64,000 bases of DNA from Gracilariopsis chorda. Its lineage: Eukaryota; Rhodophyta; Florideophyceae; Gracilariales; Gracilariaceae. A program made the translations under genes and the position numbers. The stretch covers positions 29,285-93,284 of the forward strand of contig NBIV01000310.1 in the NCBI GenBank assembly GCA_003194525.1, in the 5' to 3' direction. Shown here one piece after another: positions 31,265 through 42,516 of this stretch; position 1 is the stretch's first letter, and each line of letters starts with the position of its first letter. The notes under the pieces were generated by a model. That model was not told where the DNA came from. It did not search any database and saw only the letters and a list, made by a program, of their open reading frames with translations.

Positions 31265-34021
31265 AGTCCCTGCAATGCCACAATGGATAGAATCACCATG
31301 ATAGATCTGAACTTGACTACTTGCGCATACGTCTCTGAAACACCACATCCCTCGAGTTGTAGGAAACTAAGAAAAGTAACGCAAGTCTTGTACTGCACTG
31401 TTGGATAAACACTTGCACGGGCCTCATATTTTTACACAAATATCCATTTCGACGAAATCACGTTGCTGTTGGCTGGTCTTGGCACTAAGTATCATTTGTC
31501 ACGCTTCATCAAGGACTCATTCTCACTTTCCATAGCCTTCATCCACGCTTTGGAATCTGGTTGCGACACTGTATCCGAATACGAGGATGGGATATCATCA
31601 CTGGCCGTGAGTAGGGCTGTGTCGCACCAACACCAGGTAGGTGCTTTGCGTTCACGAGTGGATCTTCGGGGTGTTTGTTCTGGTATATCCGTTTCACTCT
31701 GAGGAACAGCTGTGAGCTCATCATGACTCTCTGAATCATCTTCAATTGCAATGTCCGGTGTAGCAGGATCATCTTGAGCAGCACCTATGGGTGTCGTAAA
31801 GGTAGGGGTGACGGTCGACTTCGACATGTCTGATATGTCAATCTCAGAATAGTCGTCATTATTGACGTAGTGAATACCCTGATCCGAATCAACACACCCC
31901 TCAAACCTCACATCCCTGAACAAAACTACCTTCTTCTTCTGATCATCCCACAGTTTGTATCCATGCGAACCAGATGTGTACCCAATGAAGGTTGGCCCCA
32001 CTGCACGTTGGTCTAGTTTTCTGAGCTTGTGTTGCACTAATTTGTACCAGCACCGACTACCAAACACACGAAGATTGCTCAAGTCAAGCATTTTTGCACT
32101 CAACAACTCGAATGGTTTCACGTTATTTGGGAGCGCTTTGCGTGTCACTCTATTGCACACGTACCATGCAACGTTCAGATCCTCTGCCCAAAAGCGTTTA
32201 CGTAGATTCTTCTGATGCAACATTGACCCCACCAAGTCCATGAGAGCTCGGTTAAAGCGTTCTGTGAGACCATTCTGATGCGGATTGTAAGGCACCGTGC
32301 GCTGAGGTTCAATACTATTGCATTCAAATTCCTCTGTAAAGTTGTGTGACAAATATTCACCAGCGTTGTCTGTGCGTAACGCATGTAAGACACATTCCCG
32401 CGCTTTTATAGACTTCACATTTGTGCCTGTCTGGTTTTTGACAAACTTGAGCCATTTTAGAAACATTTGCAGCACCTCATCGTTGGTGTTGAGCATGTAC
32501 ACGAAGCGAAAACGGGACTAATCATCAATGAATGTGACAAAATAACGCGAGCCACCCAAGGAAGCCACTGGTATTAGACCACAGATATCAGAGTGAACGA
32601 GGTCCAATGGTGTCTTAGCCGGTTCCCCCTTGCTTGGGAGTGGGAGCGCGGGTAGACTTGGCCACAAAGCAGGAGTCACACACATCAATCGATTGAGTCA
32701 CATCCACATTCAGCCCTGCCGCAACACCATTTCAAACCATGTGCTTGATACCATCTAAATATACATGAGCCAATCTTCGCTGCCATATTGACAAGTCTGA
32801 CAGAAGTGCGCTATTGGATTGTCTCGATGGGTCGATGTCGGTGCATAAGTAGTAAAGGCCTTGAATTCGACGTACTTTTGCAAACAGTGCCGAGCCCTTA
32901 TACACACATACTTCGCGCTAAGCGAACACCACAGTAGGACCCCAGTCACACATGCAAGATACTGAGAGCAGATGGTACGTCAGGTTCGGTACATGCCCCA
33001 CATTTCTCAACCGGCACTCCCGCTTTTGCCCTTCAATAGCAAGATCAATTTTGGCACCGCCATAGCCACGTGACACTAATTTGGAATCATTACCAATGGT
33101 CACACCAGACGAAATGTTGCTCTCGTATGTTTGAAACATGGATTCATCATAAGTTATGTGCGCAGTTGCTCCAGAGCCAACGATCCAGTCAATGTTGGTT
33201 GCCTTGTTGGTATCACTGGCAGTGAGACACACGTAGTCAAAATCACTGCAACCTGCACCGTTCTCGTTCCCGAGCACCGGGTGCACACTTGGGTTGGCAG
33301 CAGCATGTTGTCCTTTGTTGGTCGTATCATGCTGTTTCTTAAAACACATTCTCTGGATATGACCCCTCTTGCCACAGTAGTACCACACAACTGACCTCTT
33401 CCAAGACTCCCTGCCAACTAAAGCTGGGTCACTAACAGAGTCTTCCTTCGCAGGTTCAAGCGTTCGCTGTTCTTCTTGCAGCTAGCGACTCTTCAAAAAC
33501 TACAGTTCAACTTTTTGGTCACCCATTGTAGTGTCAATGGCGACAATGAGGTGCTCAAAGCGTTCCGGTAGTCCACATAAGATAGCCATAGCAATGTCTT
33601 CCTCCTCAACCGTGACGTCCATACTCTTAAAATCCGATGTGAGATGTCGTACGCGATTGATGAACTGTAATATTTTCTCGTCATCCTGCATCTCGGCGGT
33701 ATAGAAGGAACGTCGTGCATTGATTCGGTTGAGCAGCGTCTTGCGCTCAAACGCATCGCATATGGCTGTCCACATTTCTGCAGCATTGTCGATATCTCTA
33801 CCATGATCGAAATGCTCATCAATGATGGTCAGACCAATCAAAGCTCGTGCTTTGGCATCTTTTTTCTTCCATTCTGACAGGTCGTCATCATCCATGGGTT
33901 TGGTTGTTTTGAGATGGTCATAGAATTCTTTTAGCGCCAGTAGCAACTCAAAGTTCCGATTTCATACGTGGAAGCTATCCTCTCCCAACTTCTTGATCTT
34001 GATGCCACCCAACGAGTCCAT
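31265..34021 (-). pseudogene. gag-pol: B3 gag-pol remnant
   Basis: Gag starts MDSLGGIKIKKLGED, breaks early, and continues at 33946-33500. The knuckle YYCGKRGHIQRMC and protease site WIVGSGATAHI (Gly for the catalytic Asp) lie at 33388-33200. Integrase at 32502-31492 keeps LRTDNAGEYLS and YNPHQNGLTERFNRALMD. RT is limited to LQLEGCGVSETYAQVVKF and is cut at about 31265. Several stops and frame changes make it inert. Confidence 0.8.
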
Positions 34022-34269
34022 TGTAGGTGAAAATTAACAATAAGGTGCAGGTACGACAACAGACTGCCACCAAAAACAATAATAACAAACAAAACAAAAG
34101 AAATGGAAAACTTCAAATTCAGGCGGAATGGCAGAGAATACTATTCTGGCTACCCTTTGGAGTCAGACCACTGGCCCACAGAGACCCTCCAGGTAGGAAA
34201 CCACTTCTTCTTTCTACCCCCTCCTGCGTCTGAGAAGAAGGCGCGACGCTCGCTACGAGACGTCCAGAA
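34022..34269 (-). other. Shortened B3 leader lacking the primer site
   Basis: 34117-34265 aligns with the gag-proximal part of the B1 leader (50897-51045), but then joins the LTR directly. About 0.94 kb present in B1, including the primer-binding site, is missing. Confidence 0.65.
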
Positions 34270-35063
34270 TGTTGAAAGTTGTAAGGAAGTTGAGGGGATG
34301 GCAGGGAAGTTCGCCAGCTCTAGCTTGGGTTTACTTGGAGGTCCTTCACGCACATCTTATATACCACTCTAATCTCGAATTGCGCAGGAACACCAACTAC
34401 AAGTAAAACCTAAACCACTAAGCAGGGACACTCAATACTACCAATCATCATCTAACATGACATAGCCAACTCAGCACAACCTCATTACATCAACGCACAC
34501 CAACGCACCAACGTTCCGTAATAGTTACGTGCATACACATGACCATGATAAGGCACAAATTCACGACTCCAACACACGCCAGCACATGCCAACACATCAC
34601 GGTAAGTCAACACGTCACGGTAAGTCGGCACGTAACCTGTGGTGTTAGTGCCAGGTCATCAAGTGGCAATGCATCAAGTGGCAATGCACACAACACCCAC
34701 GTCATCAATATACCCGTGCATGTGTAAACCTGTTGACAGTGCATGCGCACCTTACCATTGTACCAACCACTGCTGTACCACTTGTACCAGGTGTCAACCA
34801 CTTCATCAGTATCCCCTGCACACAACGTACACTGTGACCACTGTAGTAGCTGGACACGTGGGTGTGTCCAACCGATCCAGTTATGCCATACCACTTGTAC
34901 GCACCACGTTGCATATGTACATTTGCAGTAGCCAATCAGAAGCCAATTTCACGTTGGGTTCGCGCACACGCGCATATGCGCTTTTGCAGAGGTACCCTCT
35001 AAAACAGCCCATGCTCCCCGGAACATTTGGTTTTCAGTGACAGCACAGGTACTACTGCCAACA
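34270..35063 (-). repeat. Family B LTR, left arm (794 bp)
   Basis: Begins TGTTGAAAGTTG and ends CTACTGCCAACA. It has a small duplication (ATCAAGTGGCAATGC twice, about 34656-34686), which explains the extra length against 779 bp elsewhere. Its right half shares a variant (CCAATTTCACG) with 44824-45602. TATATAAG (minus) lies at 34356-34363. Confidence 0.85.
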
Positions 35064-35745
35064 TTTGGTGCTGTGGTTAAAGTAGGCAAAGCGTTCAGAG
35101 ACACCTTCTCTGGTAAGCCGACCTGCGCCTGTTCCGATCCCGGCTCCATTGCTTCAGCGCACAAGGAAGACCGCGTTATTTTCCTGCAATTGTCTAGCAG
35201 GGGTTAACTGGTGAACGCTTATCGCGACAGCTACTAACCTCCCTGGGACGACACGTACGGATTGTAAAGCCCCTCGTTCTGAAGTGCGCAGAACAGGGTA
35301 GGACAAGAAGAATTTCGTACCTCACCTGGAGAGAGTTAGCAGGGTCCAGGGGTTCAACCCTTAGGGTAGCGGAGGTAGTTTCTCCCGTCAGTGCGCCCGC
35401 CTTTACGAAGTTATTTTCATTTCCGAGTTTGCTTCAGAGCTACTCGTGACTATACTCCGGGCGTAGAGGACCCGACCTCCGCCTGTGATTCGCGTACCAG
35501 ACGCGTCTGGACGAGCGTTCAGACTTGGTTACACGGTCTCCGCTGGCGCCCTCGCTGTTGAGTTTTGAGATACTCCGCTCCAGTTCCCTCCTCATAGTGT
35601 GACATCAGCTGCAAGTCAATAGCTGTATCGCGATCAGGCATTCATATTAGCTTCTGGTCAACTTTCTAAGCATCGAGTCCCTCACTCTGCTTCATTTTCA
35701 TTTCATTTGGTTTCATTTTTTGGTGGTTGATCTCCTTCCGGAATA
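35064..35745 (+). other. Family C leader, left copy
   Basis: Near-identical in inverse orientation to 44142-44823 and truncated at the same base by a family B LTR. It contains the leader segment common to families B, C and D (about 35330-35400, CCGTCAGTGCGCCC). Confidence 0.8.
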
Positions 35746-37870
35746 ATGTTTAACTCCGAAGTTGAGTCCGAAACCACCTCTGGTGTGAAGATCCCACGCT
35801 TCCATGGTAAGCGAGGTGAAGATTACACCCTATGGCGACACCGTCTACGTGCCGCGTGTCGAATTAAAGGTGTCTGGAATGTGGTTATGTCCAGTTCGGA
35901 GGAGTCATCTAGTGCCACAATGACACAAGCGTCTATTTCTAGTGCGACCCAGACACCCTCCCGTATACTTGCAAAGCGCGAAAAGGCATGTGCAATCATC
36001 ATTTGTGCACTTGGTGATGCCCCACTGCGAGTAGTCATGGATGTGGATGATGACCCTGGTCACATGCTTCAACTACTTGATGCGAGATATGCCTCAAACA
36101 GGACTGTGTCTCGTATAGCTGTGCAGACTCAGCTGTTCAGAATGTCATACAAAGGCCAAAACATGTCTGAGTATGTGGACCAGTTTGCCTGTCTGTTCTC
36201 GCAGCTGGACCGCATGGGCAAGGATGCGGCTATACCTGAGTCTCAAAAGGCACCTATGCTTCTGGCCTCTATTGACCCCAACTGCTCTTTGGAGTCAACT
36301 GGAGCAGCACTTAGGACCAAGGAGATCTCCGAACTGACATGGGACTATGTGGCGACAACCCTGATTGATGAATATAATGCTCGTCAAATGGGTTCAGGTA
36401 GTTCCAGTAGAGGTCGTAATCGCAAAAAGAACAGGTACAAGGGTGGTGCCTGAATAAGTGGACACAGCAGATCATCGATTGGTAATGAAAATGATGGTAA
36501 CGCGTCAGATTCGACCACTGTTAACGACCCCACTGGTCGTGCGTATGCTGCTGGAAGCAGAAACGGGTACCACTGCACCTTCTGCGACCGTGATGGACAT
36601 ACCCAAGACCGATGTCACGTGAATCCAGACAACCCTGACAACCATCTGCCACAAGCAATCTTGGACCAGCTGAGGGTGAACGCAGTTGAGAAGCCAAAGC
36701 GTTCTGGGAAGTCATCCAGTAGAGCGTCCAAAGTTGAGGTTGCTGGTGTTGCTAGTGAGAAGTCTTCAGTGGTACCGCCAGCTATTAGTCACATCGACAC
36801 TTATGCGGACAGTGGTGCTACGTCTCATTTCTTCTGTTCTGTATCTGCGTTCGTTCCAGACACACTGATTGACATACCAGAGAAGACAATTGAGCTAGCT
36901 GACAACACCACGGTGAATGCCACGCAACAAGGAGATGTCATACTACCCTTCTCGAATGTGAACCTCAGGCTGTCGAAAGTGCTGCTAGTTCCGAATCTTG
37001 GATATAACCTAGTATCTGTAGGTCGCTTAGCTGACAAGGGTATCCAGTCACGGTTCTGTGGTAAGGAGGTAACCCTACAACATGAGCACGGGTTTGACAT
37101 TGGACGTGGGACTCGTCATAATCGTTCCCGTCTGTACATGCTACCCAACCCCATTGACCACTGGGATACATCCAAGATGCTTTCTGCAACAGACGACAGC
37201 ACAAGTACATTGTGGCATCGCAGACTGGCACATATGAATGAGTATGACCTACAAAAGGTTCATGAACATGTCGACGGAGTCCCAAAACTCAAGTGCATGG
37301 AGGAGATATTTCGATCGTGTCGGCTTGGCAAAGCACATAAACTGCCATTTCTGGGCAAGTTTGAAAGATCTGACAACGTTGGAGACATTGTGCACTCAGA
37401 CATTATGGGTCCATTAGTGCCATCGTTCCCAGATCGATTCCGGTATGCATCTGGATTTGTGGATGATCACTCGCGATATGCAGTACTTGGGTTCATGAGG
37501 CATAGGTCTGAGATTGGACAAGTGTTCTTGGGTGTGAGGCCGAAGCTCAAACAGCTTGGAGGAGAGCATGTGATTATTCGAAAGCTGCACTCTAACAATG
37601 CCGAAGAGTACATTGCCTTGCAAGAGATTCCCAAGAATGGTCTCCAGGAGGTATCGTTTTCTCCACCGTATACCCCAGAACATAATGCCATTGCAGAGCG
37701 CATCAATCGCACTATGGGTGAAGCTGCCCGAGCTTTGCTCATTCAAGCAAATCTTCCAGAATGTTTGTGGTCATATGCACTGAAACATGTTATTTATGTT
37801 CGCAATAGAGTGCCGCACTCCACCACTGGCGTAACACCGTATGTGCTAGTGACTGAAACTAGGGCTTGTT
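35746..37870 (+). pseudogene. gag-pol: Family C gag-protease-integrase, left copy
   Basis: The ATG at 35746 begins MFNSEVESETTSGVKIPRFH. Gag runs to an in-frame TGA (36451-36453), where the inverted partner copy has CGA. Translation resumes in frame with the knuckle CTFCDRDGHTQDRC, protease YADSGATSHFF (catalytic Asp kept), integrase zinc region (LWHRRLAHM..CRLGK) and DDE core. The core's first Asp is in HSDIMG; the second is replaced by Asn (LHSNNAEEY); Glu is in AIAERINRT. The frame ends at about 37870 where sequence switches to the opposite-strand D2 gag. RT and RNase H are absent. Confidence 0.85.
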
Positions 37871-39333
37871 TGAAGTATGTCAGAGGATGGGGTTGGGTTG
37901 GTACCTTGCAATATCGGATCGGGTAAGGTGTACAACCACGAGCGTCGATCGCGATGGCCACTGCCGACTACAAACCCATTGTCCAAGGTGAGACGAACTT
38001 CACTTGAGCGAAAGAAAGATTCAATGCCCTTGTCAGCCAAGCATCCTATGGACACCAAATTGTATTCCAGTTCTGGAACGAACAGGACATCAGTCAATCG
38101 TAGTTTTGCGTACTCAAATGGCAATACTATGTCACCCCGCTGCGTTGCACATACTTCAGTATTGTCGGCAAGCATGATGGTTCGAGTTTCTACGTTGTGC
38201 AAAGACTCGGGAATAAACGCAGACACCGAATGGAAAAAGTGTGATGTAGCACCACTATCGGCATAGGTGTCCATATCACAACTGTCGGGAGGTACGATGG
38301 AAGACTTTTCCAGTGCCATACCACATACCTCAATCTTCGATGAACTACCAGCCGGTTTATTGCAAGACTTGGACGCCCCAGATTTGCTCTTCGATTTGAT
38401 GTTAAGCTTGTCCAGGATGCTTCTGGGTAAGTGATTATCTGGGTTATCGGGATTCACATGGCATCTGTCCTTTGTGTGACCATCACGATCACAGAATTCA
38501 CAGTGATAAGTCCGGTTACTGGACACCACGTATGCTCTACCAGTTGTACTTGGCCGATCATCAGAGTCACTTCCATCCCTGATGTGAGTGTGACTGGAGT
38601 TTTGGGACACACGTGAACCACCAGAACCTTTGCTTCTGTTCTTCTCTCGACTTCGCGTACGTCCAGAACTAGAAGAACTGACCAGACGAGCATTGTACTC
38701 ATCGATCAAAGTGGTTGCCACATAGTCCCAAGTCAGTTCCGATATGTCCTTGGTACGGAGTGCAGCAGCCGTGGACTCCAACGAACTGTTCAGATCAATG
38801 GAAGCAAGTAGCATAGGTGCCTTGTGAGACTCCGGTATAGCAGCATCCTTGCCCATACGGTCTAACTGAGCGAACAATGCCGTGTATTGATCCACATAGC
38901 TGGACATGTTCTCACCGCTGTACGACATTCGGAACAATCGTGTCTGCGCTACAATTCTAGATACAGTCCTATTGGAGGCATAACGTCCATCCAAGAGTTG
39001 CAACATAGGTGCAGGATCATCATCCACGTCCATGACTACGCGTAATGGAGCATCACCAAGAGCACAGATGATGATACCACAAGCCTTTTCTCGTTTCGCA
39101 ATGATACGGGTAGTTGCTATTTCAGTGCCACTACCTGCGGTAGTTGTGTCTTGAGTTGAAATATCTGTGGTAGATTGAACCCCAGAGGGATTCGCGACAT
39201 TCCAGACACCATTAATACGGCATGCAGCACGGAGACGGTGACGCCACAGCATATAATCATCACCACGCTTACCATGGAAACGAGGAATTTTCATTCCAGT
39301 TGTGGATTCCGTTTCAACTTCGGAGTCAGACAT
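37871..39333 (-). pseudogene. gag-pol: Family D gag and protease (truncated, frame open)
   Basis: ATG at 39333 (MSDSEVETESTTGMKIPRFH), chosen because it matches the family C start; the frame extends a little upstream without a Met of its own. About 490 codons are open. A UBN2-type gag domain is followed by a Ser/Arg-rich region (SSSSGRTRSREKNRSKG), the knuckle CEFCDRDGHTKDRC and the protease site TYADSGATSHFF. It ends shortly after RRSWLYTLPDPI at the junction with family C sequence, so integrase onward is lost by truncation rather than by stops. Confidence 0.82.
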
Positions 39334-40106
39334 GGTTCCTACGGGACTAGAACCAAAGAAAAGCAACAAAAGCAACTATGTAGATGCCAAATGTAGTGAT
39401 ATCCACGCAATGTATTGAGGCCGAAAGAGGGATTTCAAGGCTTCTGTTACACAAAGAACCAGAAAAACTGGAGCGGAGAAGAATCTCAAACACTCAACAC
39501 CGAAAACTTCAGCGGAGACCGTGTAACCAAGTCTACTACGCTTGTCGAGACACGTCTCGTACGCGATCACAGGCAGAGTTCGGGTACTCAACGCCCGGAG
39601 TACACTCACAGGACGTACTGATACGAGCCTGGACAGAAATAAAACTTCTTAAGACGGGCGCACTGGCAGGAGATACTATCCCCGCTACCCTAGAGGTCCG
39701 AATCCTCTGGTCCCTGGTAACTCTCTCCAGGTGAGATGCGGTTTCTGCAACCAATCCTGCTCTGCGCACTTCAGAGCGAGGGGCTTTTCAATCCATACGA
39801 GACACCCAAGGGAGGCTAGTAGCTGACGCGATAAGCTTTCACCAGTTAACCCCTTCTAGTCGCTTGCCGGAAAATAGCGCGGTCTTCCTTGTGCGCTGAA
39901 GCAAAGAAGCAGGGATCGGAACAGGCGCAGGTCGGCTTACCAGAGAAGGTGTCTCTGAACGCTTTGCCTACTTTCACCACTGCCACTCGACCTCCACAAG
40001 ATTCGCTCGCTCGCAACGCAACGCGTACCTGCGCGAAAGAAAAACCAGTCTTCGTAGAATCCAAAGAGATATTAGTAGAGCGCGACGTCTGCAAAAAGTC
40101 GACGCT
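39334..40106 (-). other. Family D leader
   Basis: Homologous to the C leader (CTTTGCCTACTTT, GAGGGGCTTT, CGCTACCCT blocks) and complete from gag to primer site. It shows what the C leader looked like before the B2 insertion. Confidence 0.75.
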
Positions 40107-40120
40107 CTGGGCCCATAACC
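40107..40120 (-). promoter_or_regulatory. Primer-binding site, D2 (tRNA-iMet anticodon arm)
   Basis: The minus strand reads GGTTATGGGCCCAG directly after the LTR. It is complementary to the anticodon stem-loop of initiator tRNA-Met, as known for Drosophila copia. Confidence 0.85.
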
Positions 40121-40845
40121 TGTTGCAACGCACGCGGGTTATGAAAACAAAAGGGAAGAAACAACGGGAGGAAGAAAAAACAAGAAAATAAAACAAGGAA
40201 GGTTGTCAGCCTTCTGTGACCAGTTTACTCGACAGCAGGCAAAGCCAATCTACATATACCCTACCGCACACACTTCACCGTCGTCGCAGCAAGCGACGGC
40301 GGTGGTTGCACCATTACACTACACGTTATTCGTGTGTGCAGGTGTACACGAAAAGCGCACACAATCTAGAGGGTCACAATTTCAAATAACTAAATCAATC
40401 AATGCGGCAAATCCATTGCCAGTCCCTTGATCTGGAACCAGCTCTAAAAAATCAACAATTAGCATCCTGGCACTCCAACCCCTCCGCGCAGCCCGCAAAC
40501 GCACATTGTCCCAAATCACCCAATACAGCTCCCATTCGCATCTTCGGCATTGCAGCACAACCGTCTACTGCGCGCACACTTGGACCAACCACATTGCTCC
40601 ACTTGTGCATGTCCGCAATCCAGTACCATACACTCCATAACACTGGTACGGTATACAATGCATATAGCATTTTGCAGTAGCCAATCACATTGCCGTTTCA
40701 CGTTGGGTTTGAGCAGAGGCGCATATGCGCTTTTGGAGCGAGGGGCTCCAAAAGTGCCCATCGTCCCCTGAAGGTTTGGTTTTGGACCAAGCTGGCACCT
40801 TCTGTGGGGGTTGGCCAGGCACTCGACCACTTGTAGAGTTCAACA
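40121..40845 (-). repeat. Family D LTR, left (725 bp)
   Basis: TGTTGCAACGCA ... GAGTTCAACA on the plus strand. It matches 41792-42516 in inverse orientation over its entire length with few differences. Confidence 0.88.
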
Positions 40846-41797
40846 CTTCAACAGGACTACGGTGTTGGAGGAGCTCAAAACACTCTATGACCTCCGCATT
40901 GAGAACCGAATCACTCTGTACCTTGGCGTGGAGCTGTCATGGAAGATAGGTACAGCCGGACAACTCCTTGTTGTCAAGCTGGGACAGTCGCTGTATATTG
41001 AAAGTATACTTCGACGATTTGGTCTCCAGAACGCTAAGCCAGTACCTAGCCCTATGGTGGAGTGCTTCTTCACATCTCTAGCAATGGAGGAGGACCAATC
41101 ACCAATGGATGTGCAGTTGTACCGGCAGATGATCGGGTCTCTGCTGTACTTGGCACTACGTACTAGGTTGGATAAACTTGCACCAGTTCTCATCCTGGCT
41201 CGTTTTCAGAGTGCTCCTACCGCTTGGTGTCACAAAGCAGTGAAGCGTGTGCTCAGGTACCTGTGTGGAACGCGACAGCATGGGCTATGCTACAGGCCTG
41301 GATCGCTAGATCTGCATGGTTTTGTGGACTCTGACTACGCTGGAGATACTACGAGTCGGAAGTCGATGTCCGGGTATATCCTTAAACTTGGGTCAGCAAC
41401 CTGCTGGTATGGTGGTAGAAAACAAGCGTCAGTTGCGCTATCCACTGGCGAGGCGGAGTACTATGCTCTGACTTTGGCTGCACAGGAAGTGGTATGGGTT
41501 GCTCGTGTGCTACGGGAATGCGGCTTCGACATGACACCTTTGGTTCCTCTACACTCTGACAACCAGTGCGCATTGGAGTGGGCTGGTGGTGAAAGGTGTC
41601 CTTCTAGGCGTGCTAAGCACATTGATGTAAAGGTTCACTTTATCCGAGATCTCATAAGAGACAATGTGATTAGTGTTCAATACGTCCCAAGTGAGCTGAA
41701 TGATGCCGATTTACTCACCAAGCCATCGGGACGTATGAGTGTTAATGCAATTCTCAAACGGCTTGGTCTTGGACAGGAACTCGAGGAGGAGTGTTAA
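40846..41797 (+). CDS. pol: Family D end of RT and RNase H (partial, open)
   Basis: The frame enters inside the RT connection region (RIENRITLYLGVELSWK, YIESILRRFGLQNAKPVPSP). It continues through RNase H with FVDSDYAGDTTSRKSMSGY, STGEAEYYALTLAAQE, HSDNQCALEW and KHIDVKVHFIRDLI, all expected acidic residues being present. It stops with TGT TAA, and both codons lie inside the first six bases of the LTR. The 5' part is missing because D2's LTR begins at 40845. It is open for about 315 codons. Confidence 0.85.
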
Positions 41798-42516
41798 ACT
41801 CTACAAGTGGTCGAGTGCCTGGCCAACCCCCACAGAAGGTGTCAGCTTGGTCCAAAACCAGACCTTCAGGGGACGATGGGCACTTTTGGAGCCCCTCGCT
41901 CCAAAAGCGCATATGCGCCTCTGCTCAAACCCAACGTGAAACGGCAATGTGATTGGCTACTGCAAAATGCTATATGCATTGTATACCGTACAAGTGTTAT
42001 GGAGTGTATGGTACTGGATTGCGGACATGCACAAGTGGAGCAATGTGGTTGGTCCAAGTGTGCGCGCAGTAGACGGTTGTGCTGCAATGCCGAAGATGCG
42101 AATGGGAGCTGTATTGGGTGATTTGGGACAATGTGCGTTTGCGGGCTGCGCGGAGGGGTTGGAGTGCCAGGATGCAAATTGTTGATTTTTTAGAGCTGGT
42201 TCCAGATCAAGGGACTGGCAATGGATTTGCCGCATTGATTGATTTAGTTATTTGAAATTGTGACCCTCTAGATTGTGTGCGCGTTTCGTGTACACCTGCA
42301 CACACGAATAACGTGTAGTGTAATGGTGCAACCACCGCCGTCGCTCCCCGCGACGACGGTGAAGTGTGTGCGGTAGGGTATATGTAGATTGGCTTTGCCT
42401 GCTGTCGAGTAAACTGGTCGACTAAGGCTGACAACCTTCCTTGTTTTATTTTCTTGTTTTTTCTTCCTCCCGTTGTTTCTTCCCTTTTGTTTTCATAACC
42501 CGCGTGCGTTGCAACA
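41792..42516 (+). repeat. Family D 3' LTR, right (725 bp)
   Basis: Starts TGTTAAACTCTACAAG after the purine tract GAGGAGGAG and ends GCGTTGCAACA. It is followed by CAGAT (42517-42521), the point where it interrupts family C integrase; the left copy of C is uninterrupted there (37371). Confidence 0.88.

Larger units (their letters stand above)
31265..35063 (-). mobile_element. Copia family B copy B3 (3' truncated)
   Basis: The order on the minus strand is 5' LTR 35063-34270, a shortened leader, gag from ATG 34021, knuckle, protease, integrase and the first part of RT, ending at about 31265. It is roughly 70% identical in protein to B1/B2, much older than they are. The LTR, however, is nearly the same as the young B LTRs and meets family C sequence at the same junction as in the right-hand arm (44823/44824). 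Confidence 0.78.
37871..40845 (-). mobile_element. Copia family D copy D2, 5' half
   Basis: On the minus strand the order is LTR 40845-40121, primer site, leader, and gag-protease to the breakpoint at about 37871. The rest of pol and the 3' LTR are missing. Its LTR end (40845) lies directly against RT/RNase H sequence of opposite orientation. Confidence 0.8.

Noticed and set aside
34270-35063. Independent insertion of a B element at the same base in both C copies
   Set aside because: The shared internal variant and identical junction make inverted duplication the simpler explanation.
35380-35400. Splice acceptor in Copia leaders (TTTCTCCCGTCAG)
   Set aside because: The motif is suggestive but no matching donor could be fixed, so it is mentioned only as a hypothesis.
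40107-40120. Possible tRNA gene because of the tRNA-iMet match
   Set aside because: Only the anticodon-arm complement is present, at the exact primer-site position; there is no cloverleaf.
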